From the NCBI GenBank assembly GCA_016707705.1, contig JADJHD010000020.1:62001-126000 (forward strand): a stretch of DNA of 64,000 nucleotides, written 5' to 3'. This document shows positions 7,920 through 17,010 of the stretch, in pieces. Made by a program: the position numbers and the translations under genes. Positions within the stretch are counted from its first letter, which is position 1, and every line of letters starts with the position of its first letter. Origin of the DNA: Bacteroidales bacterium (GTDB taxonomy: Bacteria > Bacteroidota > Bacteroidia > Bacteroidales > UBA4417). Under the pieces are notes generated by a model, which was given only the letters and a program-made list of their open reading frames with translations, did no database searches and was not told where the DNA came from.

Positions 7920-9905
7920 ATGAACAGGGCATTCCGACATATAATCGTATTGTTGGCCTTGTGCATTTCCGGCCTGCATGCTTCTGCATATTATGGCAAG
8001 TATGGTAAGTCGAAGCAGAAGCAGTTCTATTTCTGTAAGCTTGACTATCTTACCGGAGAAGTGCGATTCTCGAGTCTCTATCGGGAACAGGAAAGAATTG
8101 GTATCAGTATAAATGAACACCAGAACAGTAAGTATTTTTCAGGAGGGCTGGTAATCCGATCGAGCAGTTCGATAATCCATAAAAACTTTCTGGTGCTGGA
8201 CCTTGATGCAGCCTACCTGCCTGAATCCAATAAGGACAACTTTTTAGTCATACCAGACCAGTCAGAGGTTCGATCAACTAAAAAGCTTGACCTCACAGCA
8301 TCCTTCTTCAAGGAAAAAGACTTCAACCTTAGTTTATTCGGCAACTACGATGAAAGCTATTCCACCCGCGAAAACCTGACCAATATACGCACCAATAACC
8401 AGCACCTGGGGGCATCAATGGGTTATAACAACCTTTTTGTTCCGTTCAGGCTTGATGTTCATCAGCGTTTCTGGAATGAAGAAGAAATTGGTGGAAGCCG
8501 ATCATACAAATTTGACCAGTTCTCAGTCGGCGCCACTTTTAACAAATCCTTCAGGCAGTCCGACCGTTCCGAACTAAGACTCAACCACGACAGGAATATC
8601 AGCATCAATCAGTATCAATTCAGAATTGCCAATACTTTGAATACTCTGGATTTCCACAACTCCATACACCTCGACAAGGGCCAGAGATACAATCTTATAA
8701 CAAGTGTCAATGGAATCGATCAATTCGGGAATCTTAACATGCGCAGGATTCAAGCCATGGAATTGTTGAATTTCAAGCTGTCAGAAAATCTGAATTTCCT
8801 CACAAATTACACATTCCAGTCTACACGTCAGGATTCAGCAAGGCTAAAGCAGAATGGTTTCAGTACAACCCTTCAGCATACACTCTTCAGCAGTCTGCGT
8901 ACTTCAATTCATTTCGACTATGACAGATTGAAACATACCGCTTTCAGGGAAGTAAACAGAAAAACCGGAATCGAATTGAACTATACCAAGAAAATTCCCG
9001 GAGGCCATCTTAACATTGTATACAAACTTGATACCTACAGGCAGGATCACACATCCGGTTCGATTGATCTTAGAACTCTTGGTGAAGAATACACCCTCTC
9101 AGATAACCGGATTACATTGTTGAAACTTCCTTATATTATTCTTAGTTCTGTTGTTGTCAGGGATATTTCCGGAACATTAATTTATGAAGCCGGACTTGAT
9201 TATATGCTCATCCAGCAAAATACCTTTATCGAAATCAGGCGAATTCCGGGCGGTGCTATTCCGAATGAGGGAATTGTTCTGGTGGATTACACTGCTACCC
9301 GACCCGGAGATTACAGGTATGATGCAATTACCAATGCAGTTAATGTAAACCTGTATCTGTTTAAAAACCATCTGTCAGTCTATTACAGGTTCTCGAATCA
9401 GGATTACTTCGGACTTCATACCACTGATTTTGTGACCCTGAATTACTTTACACAGAACATGGCCGGACTTAGGCTTGATTTAGGTGTTGTAAGTTTGGGA
9501 GCGGAGCATGAAGACTATCAAAGCTCAATTCTCCCCTACCGCATGACACGTTATTATGTAAACTATCAGCAAAACCTTGGTGAACGGCTAATATTGCTCC
9601 TGAATGGAAATTTGCAGGATTATGTAATGCTAAATGATGACGAATCAAGAAATCAACGATATATTGATGTATCCGGCAAGGTATCCTACAATGTTTTCCG
9701 CCAGACCAATCTGAATATGGATATTATGTACAGGAACCAATCCGGAAGGGGAATTGACCTTGACTTGTTTACTGGCCGCGCCGAGGTAACCTCTACTATA
9801 AACAGGCTATACCTTGCGGGTGGTGTGGAAGTTTACAGACGAAATTACATTGGTGAAAAAATCAATTTCAAGGGAGCCTATATCAAGCTTATCCGTAAAT
9901 TCTGA
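7920..9905 (+). CDS. Outer-membrane beta-barrel protein of a putative porin-cytochrome conduit
   Basis: This 661-residue protein has a signal peptide (about 1-23, ending SASAYYGK). The rest is alternating polar and hydrophobic strands with many Tyr, Asn and Arg residues and ends in phenylalanine (IRKF), the usual outer-membrane barrel signature. It has no detectable plug or carboxypeptidase-like domain, so it is not a TonB receptor. Length is close to that of the porin-like components of known conduits (MtrB/PioB and OmbB types, roughly 700-800 residues), but direct homology cannot be judged by eye. The gene lies between two multiheme cytochrome genes with gaps of only two bases on each side, the strongest argument for a transmembrane electron conduit. 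Confidence 0.85.
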   Translation: MNRAFRHIIVLLALCISGLHASAYYGKYGKSKQKQFYFCKLDYLTGEVRFSSLYREQERIGISINEHQNSKYFSGGLVIRSSSSIIHKNFLVLDLDAAYLPESNKDNFLVIPDQSEVRSTKKLDLTASFFKEKDFNLSLFGNYDESYSTRENLTNIRTNNQHLGASMGYNNLFVPFRLDVHQRFWNEEEIGGSRSYKFDQFSVGATFNKSFRQSDRSELRLNHDRNISINQYQFRIANTLNTLDFHNSIHLDKGQRYNLITSVNGIDQFGNLNMRRIQAMELLNFKLSENLNFLTNYTFQSTRQDSARLKQNGFSTTLQHTLFSSLRTSIHFDYDRLKHTAFREVNRKTGIELNYTKKIPGGHLNIVYKLDTYRQDHTSGSIDLRTLGEEYTLSDNRITLLKLPYIILSSVVVRDISGTLIYEAGLDYMLIQQNTFIEIRRIPGGAIPNEGIVLVDYTATRPGDYRYDAITNAVNVNLYLFKNHLSVYYRFSNQDYFGLHTTDFVTLNYFTQNMAGLRLDLGVVSLGAEHEDYQSSILPYRMTRYYVNYQQNLGERLILLLNGNLQDYVMLNDDESRNQRYIDVSGKVSYNVFRQTNLNMDIMYRNQSGRGIDLDLFTGRAEVTSTINRLYLAGGVEVYRRNYIGEKINFKGAYIKLIRKF

Positions 9906-9907
9906 CC

Positions 9908-10825
9908 ATGAACAACTCTTCATTTCTATATATCCTCCTGCCTTTCCTTTCTCTTCTGATGTTTTGGGAAAGCAGCAGGCTGCCTGAAAATGAATCTGGC
10001 AGAAATCCGATCAGCGCACCCACCCAGTGCATAGATTGCCACAGTGATCTGATTGAAAGCCCCAATCAGCATAAACCTGCCGCTGAATCCTGTGGAAAAT
10101 GCCACACCGTTGACTTTGTAGCTCACACCGAAAATGGTGCAAGAGGTCTTAATCTGAATTTTGAAATGCCTTTTCTTTGCCTTAATTGTCATGAGGATAC
10201 CAAACAGAGCATCGAAACAGTAAAGACACCTCACCTTGCTCTAAATACTGAAAAGAAATGTGCCAACTGCCATTCCCCCCATTCATCCGATCAAAAAGCC
10301 CTTCTGGTCTCTGAAGAGAAAAAACTATGCCTTTCCTGCCACAACAAAGATGTCACACTCGAAGGCAAACCTGCCGTAAACATCAAGAAACTGTTGTCAG
10401 TCAGCAAGGTAGTTCACCCACCTGTTGAAAAAGGATGCAAGGTATGTCATCAGCCTCATGGTTCCGATAATAATTACCTGCTGATCAGTGCTTTTCCACG
10501 GACAAAATATCTGCCTGCTGTTCAGGACTCCTTTGCCTTTTGCTGGGAATGCCACGACAGCGATCTGCTCTCACTAGAAAAGACAACCACCTCCACTAAT
10601 TTCAGGGATGGAGACCGCAACCTGCATTTTGTGCATATGAATGGAAAAAGGTCAAGATCATGCATAATGTGCCATAACGTACATGCAGCTCCCAATGAAC
10701 ATCTTATTGAGGATAAGGTTAAGTACGGCAAATGGGAACTGCCGATTAAATACACTGCAAATGAAAAGGGTGGTTCATGTTTCCCTGGATGCCATTCAGC
10801 AAAGCAATACAGCAGACCTGAATGA
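9908..10825 (+). CDS. Nonaheme c-type cytochrome
   Basis: This 305-residue protein has a short hydrophobic N-terminus (about residues 5-19) that should direct export. It has eight CXXCH motifs (CIDCH, CGKCH, CLNCH, CANCH, CLSCH, CKVCH, CWECH, CIMCH) and a C-terminal CX3CH motif (CFPGCH), giving up to nine hemes. The C-terminal CX3CH echoes the one in the 12-heme protein. The start lies two bases after the barrel stop codon. With the barrel it resembles the periplasmic partner of a porin-cytochrome complex. Which face of the outer membrane it occupies cannot be told from sequence. Confidence 0.9.
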   Translation: MNNSSFLYILLPFLSLLMFWESSRLPENESGRNPISAPTQCIDCHSDLIESPNQHKPAAESCGKCHTVDFVAHTENGARGLNLNFEMPFLCLNCHEDTKQSIETVKTPHLALNTEKKCANCHSPHSSDQKALLVSEEKKLCLSCHNKDVTLEGKPAVNIKKLLSVSKVVHPPVEKGCKVCHQPHGSDNNYLLISAFPRTKYLPAVQDSFAFCWECHDSDLLSLEKTTTSTNFRDGDRNLHFVHMNGKRSRSCIMCHNVHAAPNEHLIEDKVKYGKWELPIKYTANEKGGSCFPGCHSAKQYSRPE

Positions 10826-10904
10826 AATTGAATCATTTTATAATTGAACAAGGCTTTTATAATCCTGTTTTATTTTAACTCGTTAACCCAGAATGTAGAA
10901 CAAA

Positions 10905-12011
10905 ATGCTGATTCCCGGAACATACCGCCTGCCTGCCAGGGCAATTTTGAGGTTGTTCCTGTTCTCCCTGCTTTTCAGCATAATCCCCTTTGATTCAATT
11001 GCTCAGCAAAGTCTGGAAGCAACCAGCAATGCAGGTTACATACAGGCCCTGCGTCAGGCTGATGCCTATTTTGCACAGGGAGAGTATCTCTTGTCACTTC
11101 AGGAATATGACAAAGCCTGGGTACAATATCCCAGACAGAAATACCCTGAGAAAAAAATCGAACAGCTTCAGAAGATCCTTTCTGAACCTGAGCTAAGCAA
11201 GGAATTGCTTTCAAGGGTTATCAGCAAGGGTGATAGTGCATTTATGCTCAAGAAGTATAAGGAAGCGAATGCAGAATTCTATCTTGCTTTAAAACTTGAC
11301 CCAAACGGGGCATATATAAGGGAGAAAATTGCTGAAATTGCCGAAATCTACAAGGATCCTGAAAATGAAACCCGGTATCGGATAGTGCTAATACATGCAA
11401 CAAAGAATTTCGAAAGAGGCAGGTACGAGAAAAGCATTAACTTCTACAAACAAGCTCTGGTTATGAAGCCAGAAGAAGCCTGGCTCAAGGAAAAAGTAGT
11501 CTCTCTAACAAGCTTGATTGAAAAGCAGCATGCAGGAATGGATGCGTATTCCAGAAAAATTGAGGATGCTGAAGACCTGCTGGAGCAGCAGCAATGGAAT
11601 GAAGCCAGAAAGGCTTTTCAGGCTGCACATGACCTGAAACCATCAGCAAGTCTGGCATCCGCCCGACTCGTATTTATTGACCATCTCATTGATGTGGTGG
11701 CGCATAAGGAAGAAGATTACAATTCATTGCTGGCTGAAGCCGGTAATCATATTAAGGTAAAAGATTATGAGAATGCAGTCATACTTCTAACCAAAGCACA
11801 AAACCTGAATCCGGACGCTAGTGAAGCCTCTGCTAAACTGAAAAAAATCAGTCACTACTCTCTTGATGACAATTCGATGGTCAGAAATTATGAGGAAGCC
11901 GTTCTCAATGCAGACCTTCTGAGTCTTGCCGGAGATTGGAATGCTGCCCTGATAGCCTACGAACGATGCAAAAACTTCTTGCCAATGATGAATATGTGCA
12001 GTCCAGGGTAA
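10905..12011 (+). CDS. Giant TPR protein, N-terminal part (broken by a frameshift)
   Basis: This 368-residue reading frame has a signal peptide (about residues 10-34, ending SIAQQ) and then tetratricopeptide-like units of about 70 residues with the pattern ADAYFAQGEYLLSLQEYDKA. The last unit is cut mid-helix at ERCKN, after which the frame gives an unrelated ten-residue tail and stops. The interrupted unit continues perfectly in the -1 frame (LLANDEYVQSR) in the next entry. Adding one A to the run of five A at 11970-11974 restores a single protein of about 1,100 residues. It is therefore a frameshift mutation, a sequencing error or, less likely, programmed slippage. The protein follows the cytochrome operon and may be a periplasmic scaffold. 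Confidence 0.75.
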   Translation: MLIPGTYRLPARAILRLFLFSLLFSIIPFDSIAQQSLEATSNAGYIQALRQADAYFAQGEYLLSLQEYDKAWVQYPRQKYPEKKIEQLQKILSEPELSKELLSRVISKGDSAFMLKKYKEANAEFYLALKLDPNGAYIREKIAEIAEIYKDPENETRYRIVLIHATKNFERGRYEKSINFYKQALVMKPEEAWLKEKVVSLTSLIEKQHAGMDAYSRKIEDAEDLLEQQQWNEARKAFQAAHDLKPSASLASARLVFIDHLIDVVAHKEEDYNSLLAEAGNHIKVKDYENAVILLTKAQNLNPDASEASAKLKKISHYSLDDNSMVRNYEEAVLNADLLSLAGDWNAALIAYERCKNFLPMMNMCSPG

Positions 12012-14260
12012 AGGAACTCAATTCTGCCATTGCCAGCAACCAGGAAAAAAGCAAATCCTATCTCTCTGCTATAACCAGAGCTGATAAGTATTATTCAGCT
12101 ACCAACTACAATAAGGCAATGTCGGAGTATAAATACGCCGGTATGCTCAAACCCGCTGAAGAATATCCCAGAAAAAAGATTGCAGAAATACAGGCTAAGT
12201 TGTCACCCCTGAAGCAAACACCCTTAGATAGCCTGCAACTTGTCACAAAAGACATAATTCCTGAAAAGGCAGCTGAGGAAAGCCTTCCTGATATCTCAAA
12301 AACTTACAATACTGAATCGGATGCTGCTACAGTTGTTTCAAAGACTGCTTCAAAAACCAAAACTTCTCTAAAGAAAGAAGATATTGAAGTCAGTGCAAAA
12401 TCTGAGCCCAAAAAGCAGCAGCCAGCTATTCAAAAATCTGAAGAAATCAAAATTGCTGAAAAACTGCCAGCAAAAGAAACTCAGCCATTAAATACAGCAA
12501 AAAAGGAGTCCGAACCTGTGAAAACCGGCCCTTCAGCTTCAGACATAGAGTATTCCAAGGCAATCGCATTTGCTGACCAGTCCTACACTGAAGGGAATCT
12601 TTCAAAGGCGCTTAATGGATATAAGGCAGCACTCCGGTATAAATCCAATGATAAGTATGCCAATGAAAAGATTGAGAAAATCAATTCAGATCTGAAGGAC
12701 CAGGAGAATAATCTGAATAGTTACAAGAATTTGATCGCAAATGCCGATAAGGCTCTTCAGCAGAAATCCTACAATGAAGCACTAGGCTTTTATGAAAAGG
12801 CTATAGCGGTTTCCCCTGATCAGAAATACCCGGGCCAACAAATCTCAATGGTTAAAACCTTGATTGGAAAGCAGAATGCAGTTGAAGAAAAGTACAGGAG
12901 CATAATTGAAACCTCCGATAATTCTTTCCAGCAAAAGAATTTCAGTCAGGCACGCAAAGGATATGAATCAGCACTTCAGATTAAGCCAAATGAAGCCTAT
13001 CCAAAACAGAAAATTGCAGAGCTGAATTCACTTCAGGATCAAGCCAGCAGAAATCTGGATTTATACAAGGAAACTATTGCTGATGCTGATGCAGCCTATG
13101 CGAAAAAGGACAATGCCACTGCTATCAGATTGTATACCAGGGCTAACGAACTTTTTCCGAAGGAAGTTTATCCAAAGCAAAGACTGGCTGCAATAAAATC
13201 AGGGGAAGAGCAGTTGGCATCTCGTCAGGCTCAATATAGCCAGACCATTCAATCTGCTGATATGGCCGCTGAAAACAAGGAATACCAGCAGGCATTAAAG
13301 GAGTATAAATCCGCCCTGGCATTAGTCCCGGGTGATGAATATGCAAAAGATCGCATAGCAGGAGTGACCTCTAAATTGGAGGAACTGAAAGTTCGGCAGG
13401 CAGAGTACACAAAGAAAATTACAGCAGCTGAGAAAGCCTATGCCATTAAGGATTATCCGACTGCAATCGATCAGTTTTCTGCAGCTTCTGATTTGTCACC
13501 TGATAATAACTATCCTAAAGAACGAATGGCTGCAATCCAGGAAATCATGAGCGAAGAAAAGGAACAACTGGAATCACGGTTCACTCAATTCGTAATGAAT
13601 GCAGATGCAGCCTTTGATGCCGGGAAATATGAAGAATCCCTCAACTCATATAAATCAGCACTCAAACTTAAACCTTCTGATAATTATTCCACTAAGAAAG
13701 TTACAGAACTGAGCAGTCTGTTAAAAAACAGGGCAACTGAAATTAAAGCTGCCTATGAACTGGCAATTAAGGAAGGTGATGAGGCATACAAAGCCATGAA
13801 ATATGAGGTTGCTGTAACTGCCTTTACCAAAGCGCTTGAGGTGAAACCGGGTGAAGTGTATCCCGGACAAATGATTGCCAGAATCAGGAAATTGCTGATT
13901 GAGAATTCAATAGTTGATGTGATGGAAGAAGCGTTCCTTCTGAAAGATGATGCAGAGCGAAAATTCAGCTTCAAGCCTATCATGGTCAATCAGAGAAGGG
14001 AGAACTACCTGCTGGTCAGGGCCAGAGCAACCGGAACTGCACAGCCAAAGCTTTATCTTAACTATGGAAGCAATGGACTAAAAAACGGGGGAATTGTGCT
14101 TAAAAATCTCGGACATGATTTTCCATCCGATTTGGTAATCAATATTAGCAGCCAGGATAAATGGTTCAGGGAGGATAACAACTGGTTAAGCGTTTACTCT
14201 GAGAATGGAGATATTGAAATTTCAGCAATCAGGATTTCTGTTGCACCGGGAAATAGGTAG
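11936..14260 (+). CDS. Giant TPR protein, C-terminal part (frame-shifted continuation)
   Basis: This frame overlaps the preceding one and continues its TPR array. The apparent start near 11936 is probably not a true start, because the first dozen residues are unlike a TPR and homologous sequence begins at LLANDEY after the A-run at 11970-11974. It contains about nine more repeats such as ADKALQQKSYNEALGFYEKA, each ending in a YPxxKIAEI-like helix, interrupted by a Lys/Glu/Pro-rich low-complexity linker at about residues 85-205. The last 100 residues are a different, probably beta-sandwich, domain (after FKPIMVNQR). Function is unknown; repeated helices and a terminal beta domain suggest an envelope protein that binds other proteins or glycans. 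Confidence 0.75.
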   Translation: MECCPDSLRTMQKLLANDEYVQSRVKELNSAIASNQEKSKSYLSAITRADKYYSATNYNKAMSEYKYAGMLKPAEEYPRKKIAEIQAKLSPLKQTPLDSLQLVTKDIIPEKAAEESLPDISKTYNTESDAATVVSKTASKTKTSLKKEDIEVSAKSEPKKQQPAIQKSEEIKIAEKLPAKETQPLNTAKKESEPVKTGPSASDIEYSKAIAFADQSYTEGNLSKALNGYKAALRYKSNDKYANEKIEKINSDLKDQENNLNSYKNLIANADKALQQKSYNEALGFYEKAIAVSPDQKYPGQQISMVKTLIGKQNAVEEKYRSIIETSDNSFQQKNFSQARKGYESALQIKPNEAYPKQKIAELNSLQDQASRNLDLYKETIADADAAYAKKDNATAIRLYTRANELFPKEVYPKQRLAAIKSGEEQLASRQAQYSQTIQSADMAAENKEYQQALKEYKSALALVPGDEYAKDRIAGVTSKLEELKVRQAEYTKKITAAEKAYAIKDYPTAIDQFSAASDLSPDNNYPKERMAAIQEIMSEEKEQLESRFTQFVMNADAAFDAGKYEESLNSYKSALKLKPSDNYSTKKVTELSSLLKNRATEIKAAYELAIKEGDEAYKAMKYEVAVTAFTKALEVKPGEVYPGQMIARIRKLLIENSIVDVMEEAFLLKDDAERKFSFKPIMVNQRRENYLLVRARATGTAQPKLYLNYGSNGLKNGGIVLKNLGHDFPSDLVINISSQDKWFREDNNWLSVYSENGDIEISAIRISVAPGNR

Positions 14261-14273
14261 GATGAGATTTCTT

Positions 14274-14852
14274 TTAGAAGCGTCCGTATATTTCAAATAA
14301 TATACCCGGAGAAAGAATCAGCACTCCCGATGGTGTACCTCCGGCGCTAAATGGCGAAAATCCCGCCTTAAACCTTAGTGCTGCTCCAAAGTATTTATTC
14401 TCAAAAGCCGGACCAGCCAATAGTCCAAAATCAGCTCCTTTCAGATTATTCCAATAATCGGCATTAATCTGTCCATATCCAAAGTAACCACCAACCTCCA
14501 TATGCACTTTAGTTGCAGGATATTTTGCATTCCATTCAAGTCCGACTATGCTTCTCACGAAAGAATGAACACTATCACCGGTATTAAAAGAAAACCGGCA
14601 GGAACCTGTTTCCAGATAAACTGCCATTGAAAGCACTTCATTCATTTTCCGCCCATAAAACACCCTTGGGAAAGCACTGGGCTCCAGATTTGGCCATAAA
14701 TCAAAGGGCTCATCAAAGTAAATACCAGTGGCCATTGAAGGCAAATAGGTAAAACCAGCACCGGCAAAATTCTTCTTTCCTGTTTCCTGCGAAATGCTAA
14801 GTTTTACAACACAAATCAATAATAGAGCTGAAAGGAAAATTCTTGTCTTCAT
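14274..14852 (-). CDS. Hypothetical exported protein, small beta-barrel-like
   Basis: This 192-residue protein has a clear signal peptide (residues 1-21, ending SISQE) and a body rich in Gly and aromatic residues arranged as short amphipathic strands, ending in EIYGRF. The terminal Phe and strand pattern suggest a small outer-membrane barrel or a periplasmic beta protein. It is convergent with the TPR gene, with 13 bases between the stop codons. No family is recognised and no function is offered. Confidence 0.75.
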   Translation of the reverse strand: MKTRIFLSALLLICVVKLSISQETGKKNFAGAGFTYLPSMATGIYFDEPFDLWPNLEPSAFPRVFYGRKMNEVLSMAVYLETGSCRFSFNTGDSVHSFVRSIVGLEWNAKYPATKVHMEVGGYFGYGQINADYWNNLKGADFGLLAGPAFENKYFGAALRFKAGFSPFSAGGTPSGVLILSPGILFEIYGRF

Positions 14853-15024
14853 ATTAAAGAGTTTTTAAATATAACAGGATAAGTTATATGTAAAAATAAT
14901 GCATAATATCAATTTTTCAATAAGTTAGAAGCAAATATTTCTTCAGATTGTACATAATGTATGACGAATCAAGGATGTCATCCATTGACATTTCTACAAT
15001 CCAGAAGCGATAATAAGGGAAAAA

Positions 15025-15648
15025 TTATGGAATATGCAGGTACTTATGAGTCTGCAGGGATATCTTCCATCGCGGATGCTGCATGACATAATCAATAATC
15101 GAAGGCACAACTTCCTTCATTCTGCTCCATTCTGGTTGCAGAAACAACTGACAGGTCTGACTAACCTTAGCTGCGTTCTCCTCAGCCCAGGCAAAATCTG
15201 ATTCATCGAAAATTATAACTTTCAATTCACTTGCCAGCGGGAAGATTTCATCCAGCGGAGGACTTTTTCTTTTCGGTGACAGGCAGATCCATTCGAAGCT
15301 ACCACTGAAGGGATGGGAGCCTGAGGTCTCCAGATGAATGGATAAACCCTCTTTATGCAAACCGTCACATAACGGATTGAGATTATACATCAATGGTTCA
15401 CCACCGGTAAGAACAATGGTTTTTGAAGGTGCAGGGACAGCTCTACGGATTATCTCATCAACTGGTGTTAATGGGTGCAACGATGGATTCCAGGATTCCT
15501 TTACATCACACCAGTAACAACCCACATCACAACCACCAACCCTAAGGAAATAGGAGGCTTTGCCAGTATGAGCGCCTTCACCCTGAAGAGTATAGAAATC
15601 TTCCATAAGGGGGAGCAGTGTGCCATTCCGGGTAGGGTCAAGAGTCAT
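15025..15648 (-). CDS. queE: 7-carboxy-7-deazaguanine synthase (QueE), radical SAM
   Basis: This 207-residue enzyme has the radical-SAM cluster motif CX3CX2C in GGCDVGCYWCD, preceded by DFYTLQGEGAHTG, which is characteristic of QueE. It converts 6-carboxytetrahydropterin to 7-carboxy-7-deazaguanine in queuosine and preQ0 synthesis, using an iron-sulfur cluster, SAM and magnesium. TGGEPL, which contacts SAM in this family, is also present. Length is normal. It lies 39 bases downstream of folD on the same strand. No other queuosine gene is in the window. Confidence 0.93.
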   Translation of the reverse strand: MTLDPTRNGTLLPLMEDFYTLQGEGAHTGKASYFLRVGGCDVGCYWCDVKESWNPSLHPLTPVDEIIRRAVPAPSKTIVLTGGEPLMYNLNPLCDGLHKEGLSIHLETSGSHPFSGSFEWICLSPKRKSPPLDEIFPLASELKVIIFDESDFAWAEENAAKVSQTCQLFLQPEWSRMKEVVPSIIDYVMQHPRWKISLQTHKYLHIP

Positions 15649-15687
15649 TTTCGGGAGATGAATCAGATATCGGGAATAGTCCCTTTG

Positions 15688-16566
15688 TTACTTATTGAAT
15701 TTGGTGTCGTATGCCTTCATAGTATTCATGAGCAGCGAAACAACAGTCATTACCCCTACTCCACCGGGAACCGGTGTTATATAGCTGCATTTTGGAGCTA
15801 CCTCATCAAATTTAACGTCACCAACGATATGGTATCCCTTTTCACTGCCATCGAGGAGGCGGTGAATGCCAACATCAATAACAACAGCGCCTGGTTTAAC
15901 CATATCAGCGGTAACATAACCGGGTTGTCCGATGGCAGCAATCAGAATATCAGCTGTAGCAGCCAGTTCCTTCATATTTTTAGTCCGGGTATGGCAAAGA
16001 GTAACTGTACAATTTCCGGGCTTCGATTTGCGGGACAACATGATGCTTATAGGAGTACCTACAATATTGCTTCTGCCAAGTACAACGCAATGCTTGCCGT
16101 CAGTTTCAATGCCGCAACGCTCAATCATTTGAATGATGCCATATGGAGTGGCCGGGAGAAATAAAGGATTTCCGACTACCATCTTTCCAAGACTAACTGG
16201 ATGGAACCCATCTACATCCTTTGAAGGATCAATGGCTTCAATAACTTTATCTACAGAAATGTGTTTGGGAAGTGGCAACTGGACTATGAATCCATCCACG
16301 TCATCATCAGAGTTCAGAAAATGAACGATATCCAGCAATTGCTTTTCAGTTGTATTTTCTTCGAGCCTGTAAACGGTTGAAATGAAGCCCACTTCCTTGC
16401 AAGCCCTCTCCTTACTACCTACATAGGATTCACTTGCAGGGTCTGAACCTACCAGTACCGCTGCAAGATGAGGTGTACGATTTCCATCGTCAATCAGTTT
16501 CGCCGACTTAGCTGCCAGTTCTTTCTTAATTTCTGCTGCTATTTTTTTTCCGTCAATCAGTTGCAT
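15688..16566 (-). CDS. folD: Bifunctional methylenetetrahydrofolate dehydrogenase / cyclohydrolase (FolD)
   Basis: This 292-residue protein matches FolD throughout: YVGSKERACKEVG with the catalytic lysine, IVQLPLPKHI, DGFHPVSLGKMV, the NADP-binding VVLGRSNIVGTP, and the C-terminal TPVPGGVGVMTV. It interconverts 5,10-methylene-, methenyl- and 10-formyl-tetrahydrofolate in the cytosol. Length is typical. It is followed by queE and preceded by the low-complexity region 16567-17010, so it probably starts a two-gene transcript. Confidence 0.97.
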   Translation of the reverse strand: MQLIDGKKIAAEIKKELAAKSAKLIDDGNRTPHLAAVLVGSDPASESYVGSKERACKEVGFISTVYRLEENTTEKQLLDIVHFLNSDDDVDGFIVQLPLPKHISVDKVIEAIDPSKDVDGFHPVSLGKMVVGNPLFLPATPYGIIQMIERCGIETDGKHCVVLGRSNIVGTPISIMLSRKSKPGNCTVTLCHTRTKNMKELAATADILIAAIGQPGYVTADMVKPGAVVIDVGIHRLLDGSEKGYHIVGDVKFDEVAPKCSYITPVPGGVGVMTVVSLLMNTMKAYDTKFNK

Positions 16567-17010
16567 GGTGTTCTATTAAAAGAAAAAAGTAAAAAGACAA
16601 AAGTGTAGAAAAGACAATCCGCCAGCTGGCGGAAAAAAGTAAAAAGATAAAAGTTCAAATTTAGAGTTAGTGCTAGGAGCTAAAGGTTTCTCGCAAATTT
16701 ATGCAGATAAAAATGCTGATTCACGCAGATTATTTCATTGCAAATCACCAATTCTCTTCTATCAACCTCATCAAAATTTCATCCTCCATCCTGCCGACTA
16801 ATTCTCAAACTCTCCTTGTCTCATAGTCTCCTCATCCCAAAGTCATCAATCCGAAATCCCAAATCTCCCCGTCTCTCCATGTCCTTGTCTCCCTGTCCCA
16901 AGTTCATCAATCCGAAACCAGAAATCCGCAATCCCAAATCTCCTTGTCTCCCCGTCTCCCCTTCTCCTTGTCTCCCTGTCCTCTCGTCTACCAATTCATC
17001 TCGTCAAACT
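16567..17010. repeat. Low-complexity, C/T-rich intergenic stretch with a GC-rich palindrome
   Basis: This 444-bp gap between folD and ffh has no credible gene. Its folD side has two copies of an A-rich phrase (AAAAAAGTAAAAAGA, at about 16584 and 16634) flanking a perfect palindrome at 16618-16633. The ffh side (about 16790-17000) is made of degenerate C/T-rich phrases such as CTCCTTGTCTCC, CCCGTCTCC and AATCCGAAATCCC, repeated many times on one strand. The open frame across it (16738-17067) is a product of this composition. Confidence 0.7.
16618..16633. repeat. Perfect 16-bp palindrome TCCGCC-N4-GGCGGA
   Basis: TCCGCCAGCTGGCGGA is its own reverse complement. The same arms with loops of two or three bases occur nine times in the degenerate tRNA segments at 55192-56937 (one copy there with a changed arm base). 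It is GC-rich within A-rich surroundings, consistent with a small dispersed palindromic element. Confidence 0.75.

Noticed and set aside
11970..11974. Programmed -1 ribosomal frameshift in the TPR gene
   Set aside because: The local sequence C-AAA-AAC is not a standard slippery heptamer and no downstream structure is evident; a one-base indel is simpler.
15475..16164. 229-residue plus-strand frame across queE and folD
   Set aside because: It is a shadow of two conserved genes on the other strand and crosses their intergenic gap without any coding signature of its own.
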